Of a stretch of 64,000 nucleotides of DNA, positions 61,321-64,000 are shown in pieces (positions within the stretch are counted from its first letter, which is position 1; each line of letters starts with the position of its first letter). The notes under the pieces were generated by a model. That model saw only the letters and a list, made by a program, of their open reading frames with translations. It was not told where the DNA came from and ran no database searches. The translations under genes were made by a program, and so were the position numbers. The stretch is from Breviolum minutum Mf 1.05b.01. Lineage: Eukaryota; Sar; Dinophyceae; Suessiales; Symbiodiniaceae. The DNA lies in contig DF239334.1 in assembly GCA_000507305.1 (NCBI GenBank), positions 1 to 64,000 on the forward strand. Reading direction: 5' to 3'.

Positions 61321-64000
61321 ATGGCGCAAGTGATTGCTGGCAAGTTCCAGGCGATTGTCAGAGACCGGATAGATTGCACCGCTGTTGATGGAAGAATTCC
61401 TGCAAGTGGCTGGGGATGTAGAAAACAGTATCATGAGTATCAATGTTGGAGGGCTTATTACGCTTTTGGGGACGGAATGTCACCTCAGTGATGTGATAAG
61501 GGCCAGGGTTCCGTTATTTCCCAGTAGAATTGGGAGTCTGGTATTCCGACTGCATGGGGTAGACATGGAACTCGCCTATATACAGTAGAAATTGAAGCAC
61601 CACATATATATATATATATACCGATACCCATGTATTTATTCAATCATCTCAGAGGTGACTGGGTCGAAATGTAACCATGTACATACTTTTTGTTGGACCT
61701 CTTTGCTGTGAAAGGAAGCCATTGATTGATGCCACTTCTCTTCGTAGCTTTCAGTAGAAAGTCCGTTGATATGCCTCAATGATTCTCAATGCAATGAGGG
61801 TTTTTGCTGATCAATACTTGCTGAGAGCCAACATCTGGAGCCTCCAGTGTTTTTGCCAACCCTTCCTGCTAAAACCCCATTCACTTCGTCGTGGGTTTGA
61901 GAGGTGTCGGAGAAGATCGGCTCCGGGTCATTTGGTGATATCTATATGGGCAACGAGCCGATCAATTCAGACGCACTGGTTGTTGGGATGGTTCCGGTAG
62001 TGTGACAGGGTTTGATGTTTGCCCGTTTGTTTCAAGCTTCTTATTGGTATCAGAACTGATATCAGAACGTTATCAGAACAATCGGTGATTGTTGTCATAG
62101 TATCAAATATCAAATCACATCTTGATATCCTCATATCAACATATCATGACTGTTCACTGTTATCCTAATTCATTTGTATGTTCATAGGCAATCATCGCAA
62201 CAGGATCCGTTGTTGTTTGCCAGGTTATGAGCTGTGCATCTTCACTGTTCCCAGGTATCAACATTTCTACGGGCGCGCCTGTGGCCATCAAGTTGGAATC
62301 TGTCAAAGCCCAGCACCCTTTGTGACTCGGATTCATGGTATCGTTTTTTGTCGTCACAAATGTCAATCGTGCTCGGGGAGTGGACCCTTAGTCTTGTTGG
62401 CTTGACATGACTATTGAAAACTATTGATTTTTGTGACATCTATCTTTTCGTTTGCATCCTGAGGTTGGTCTTCGAGTCCAAGTTGTACAAACTTATCTCG
62501 AATGGTGTGGCCTTGATGTCAACCAAGATGGGAGTGTGTCAAAGATATCGGTTTGATTTTTAAGAAAATTAGAATGAAATCACCAATTGGAACACTTCAT
62601 GCGAACCGAGATTCGACAAAAGATTCCACCGGCTTAGACTTTGCTTCTGCTTCACTTGGCCTATCTTCGAAGGACGACGTCCGAGTCGTGATACCTAGGT
62701 ACAGATCCCAGCTGTTCATTGGTATGGCGTCGAAGGTGAGTACAATGTCATGGTGATTGATTTGCTTGGCCCTTCATTGGAGGAGCACCTGTTTAAGGCT
62801 TTGGTATTCAATTTTTCCAGCCCCCAGAGATCTAAAGGCCTTGATACAAGTCCTACTGAGTTATGCTAACTTTGAAGGGTTTGAATAGCTGGAATTTGTG
62901 ATCCCAAAATGCTGCGGCTACCAGGATTTGTTCAACTACACCGACCGGAAGTTCACAAACAAGACAATTGCATGCCTTGGTCAGCAAATGATTGATTCCA
63001 TCGAATATGTTCATTCCAGAGGTTTCCTGCATCGTGATATCAAGCCAGAGAATTTCTTGACGCTGGGGCTGCAGTCACCGGAAGGTGAAGAATTGTAGAG
63101 GCAGGAAGATGCGATTTTCAAAGAGGTATTGTTGGTGTGGTGATGGTGAGGCCAGGCACATCGCTACAGGTGTTCAGCAAGTGATCAAGATGCTATATAA
63201 CAAAGGGAGGTACATCTAGTATCGTGCATTTCTTACTGCTATGTTTGTTTTTTCATCTAAGATTCTTACATTTGGTGTTACACATTCCAACACCACCTGA
63301 GGATGGGTGTGCAAAAGAAAGCTGGCAATGTTTACATCATCGATTTTGGCCTTGCCAAACGCTACCGGAATCCACGCACCAACCAGCACATTCCGTTTCG
63401 GAATGATCGTGCTTTGGAACGTTGCACTTCAGAAATGTTGCCTTTTGTTCTAAATGATGATATAGAAAACTTAGATTGCCTTTGATTTAGCAGTCTGAGG
63501 TGTTGGGATCGGCATATACAGCATAGACTAGTTCATAATTAAATGGGATTCTCATTTGGTTCAGGTAACATTTTATTAGATTCTGATGGAGCATTTGGCA
63601 TATCCGTTTCCAAAAAGTCTCCTGCTTCCACCCTTTGTTTGGTCCTTTGAAGCCCATCATCTTGAGGTAAGTTGACGGGGACGGCACGTTATGTGAGTAT
63701 CAATACCCATCGTGGTATTGAGCAGGGCAGACGAGATGATTTAGAGGCCATCGGCCCCGTGGCTGCATTTGGTCATCGCTGAAGAAGGATAGAGCGGAAT
63801 GGCACATATGATCGCAAGCTTGCGTCTCAGACAGCTCAAGATGCCCGTGATAGCTCCCCAAGGTGACAACTTCAAGAGTGAAATCTAAGGATATGTGCTA
63901 ATGTACTTCTCCCGGGGCAATTTGCCATGGCAAGAGCGCTATCTTGGCGGCGGCAAGGGTGGCACCAAGGAGGATAAGTACAGACGCATCCTGGACAAGA
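61321..64000 (+). CDS. Casein kinase 1 family Ser/Thr kinase, 5' part, runs off the window
   Basis: CK1 phosphorylates Ser/Thr at primed or acidic sites and acts in many signalling pathways. Nine exons join without a frame break: 61321-61350 (start, [10 protein letters not shown]), 61904-61949 ([15 protein letters not shown], Gly loop), 62255-62321 ([15 protein letters not shown], catalytic Lys), 62464-62506 ([14 protein letters not shown]), 62699-62782 ([18 protein letters not shown]), 62925-63058 ([13 protein letters not shown], catalytic loop), 63302-63408 ([21 protein letters not shown]), 63667-63753 ([20 protein letters not shown], the CK1-specific SIN in place of APE) and 63890 onwards ([20 protein letters not shown]). 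The first exon is only 30 bases but gives exactly the family spacing from Met to the Gly loop. All catalytic residues are present. The C-lobe end and tail lie beyond 64000. Subtype cannot be set. Confidence 0.95.
61603..61621. repeat. (TA)n microsatellite in CK1 intron 1
   Basis: A short uninterrupted TA run within the first CK1 intron. Confidence 0.9.

Noticed and set aside
62783..62800. CK1 exon continuing as [11 protein letters not shown]
   Set aside because: The family needs LEDLFNY here, which comes from the exon at 62925; the apparent continuation is intron read-through.

Overview
This looks like nuclear DNA of a dinoflagellate, most likely a coral-symbiont type (Symbiodiniaceae) or a close relative. 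The genes are cut into many short exons by introns. Wherever a family alignment fixes the junction, most introns start with GC or GA rather than GT, and every one ends AG followed by G. The gene families fit as well: organellar PPR and HPR-like RNA-binding proteins, an intronless FNIP-repeat gene, and a many-exon VWA8. Non-coding DNA is AT-rich and full of microsatellites, mostly (GAT)n/(CAT)n and (AT)n. I saw no bacterial operon, CRISPR array, rRNA, tRNA, or reverse transcriptase/transposase frame. The species is inference.

Layout. 1-8.4 kb: sparse, with a few exon-like open segments I cannot name. 8.4-11.3 kb: exons of a PPR protein on the + strand, about one repeat per exon, with further PPR-like exons at 14.3 and 16.9 kb. 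12.3-13.8 kb: a single-exon gene with a ubiquitin-like N-terminus and 22-residue FNIP repeats, interrupted by a 478-base run of N; it lies between the two groups of PPR exons. 17-19.9 kb: nothing firm. 19.9-42.5 kb: a nearly complete VWA8 homologue on the + strand, with three AAA-type ATPase modules, a long propeller-like middle, a basic linker and a C-terminal von Willebrand A domain with an intact MIDAS motif. 42.8-54.1 kb: several exon-like segments on the + strand whose family I could not settle. 54.4-59.6 kb: an HPR/OPR-like helical-repeat protein carrying a recurring W-A-(F/Y)-A motif, one per exon. 61.3 kb to the end: the first nine exons of a casein kinase 1, including its start codon; the 3' end lies beyond the window.

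All identified genes lie on the + strand, and long T runs are much commoner than long A runs on that strand, which fits the one-directional gene blocks of dinoflagellates. Three of the products are expected in organelles (VWA8 in mitochondria; PPR and HPR-like proteins in mitochondria or plastids), while CK1 is a general signalling kinase.

The most interesting observation is at the splice sites. For 21 introns I could place to the base using family alignments, donors were 11 GC, 5 GA and 5 GT, and in 15 of 21 the first two bases of the intron repeat the first two bases of the following exon. This short direct repeat looks like the footprint of insertion-type intron gain.
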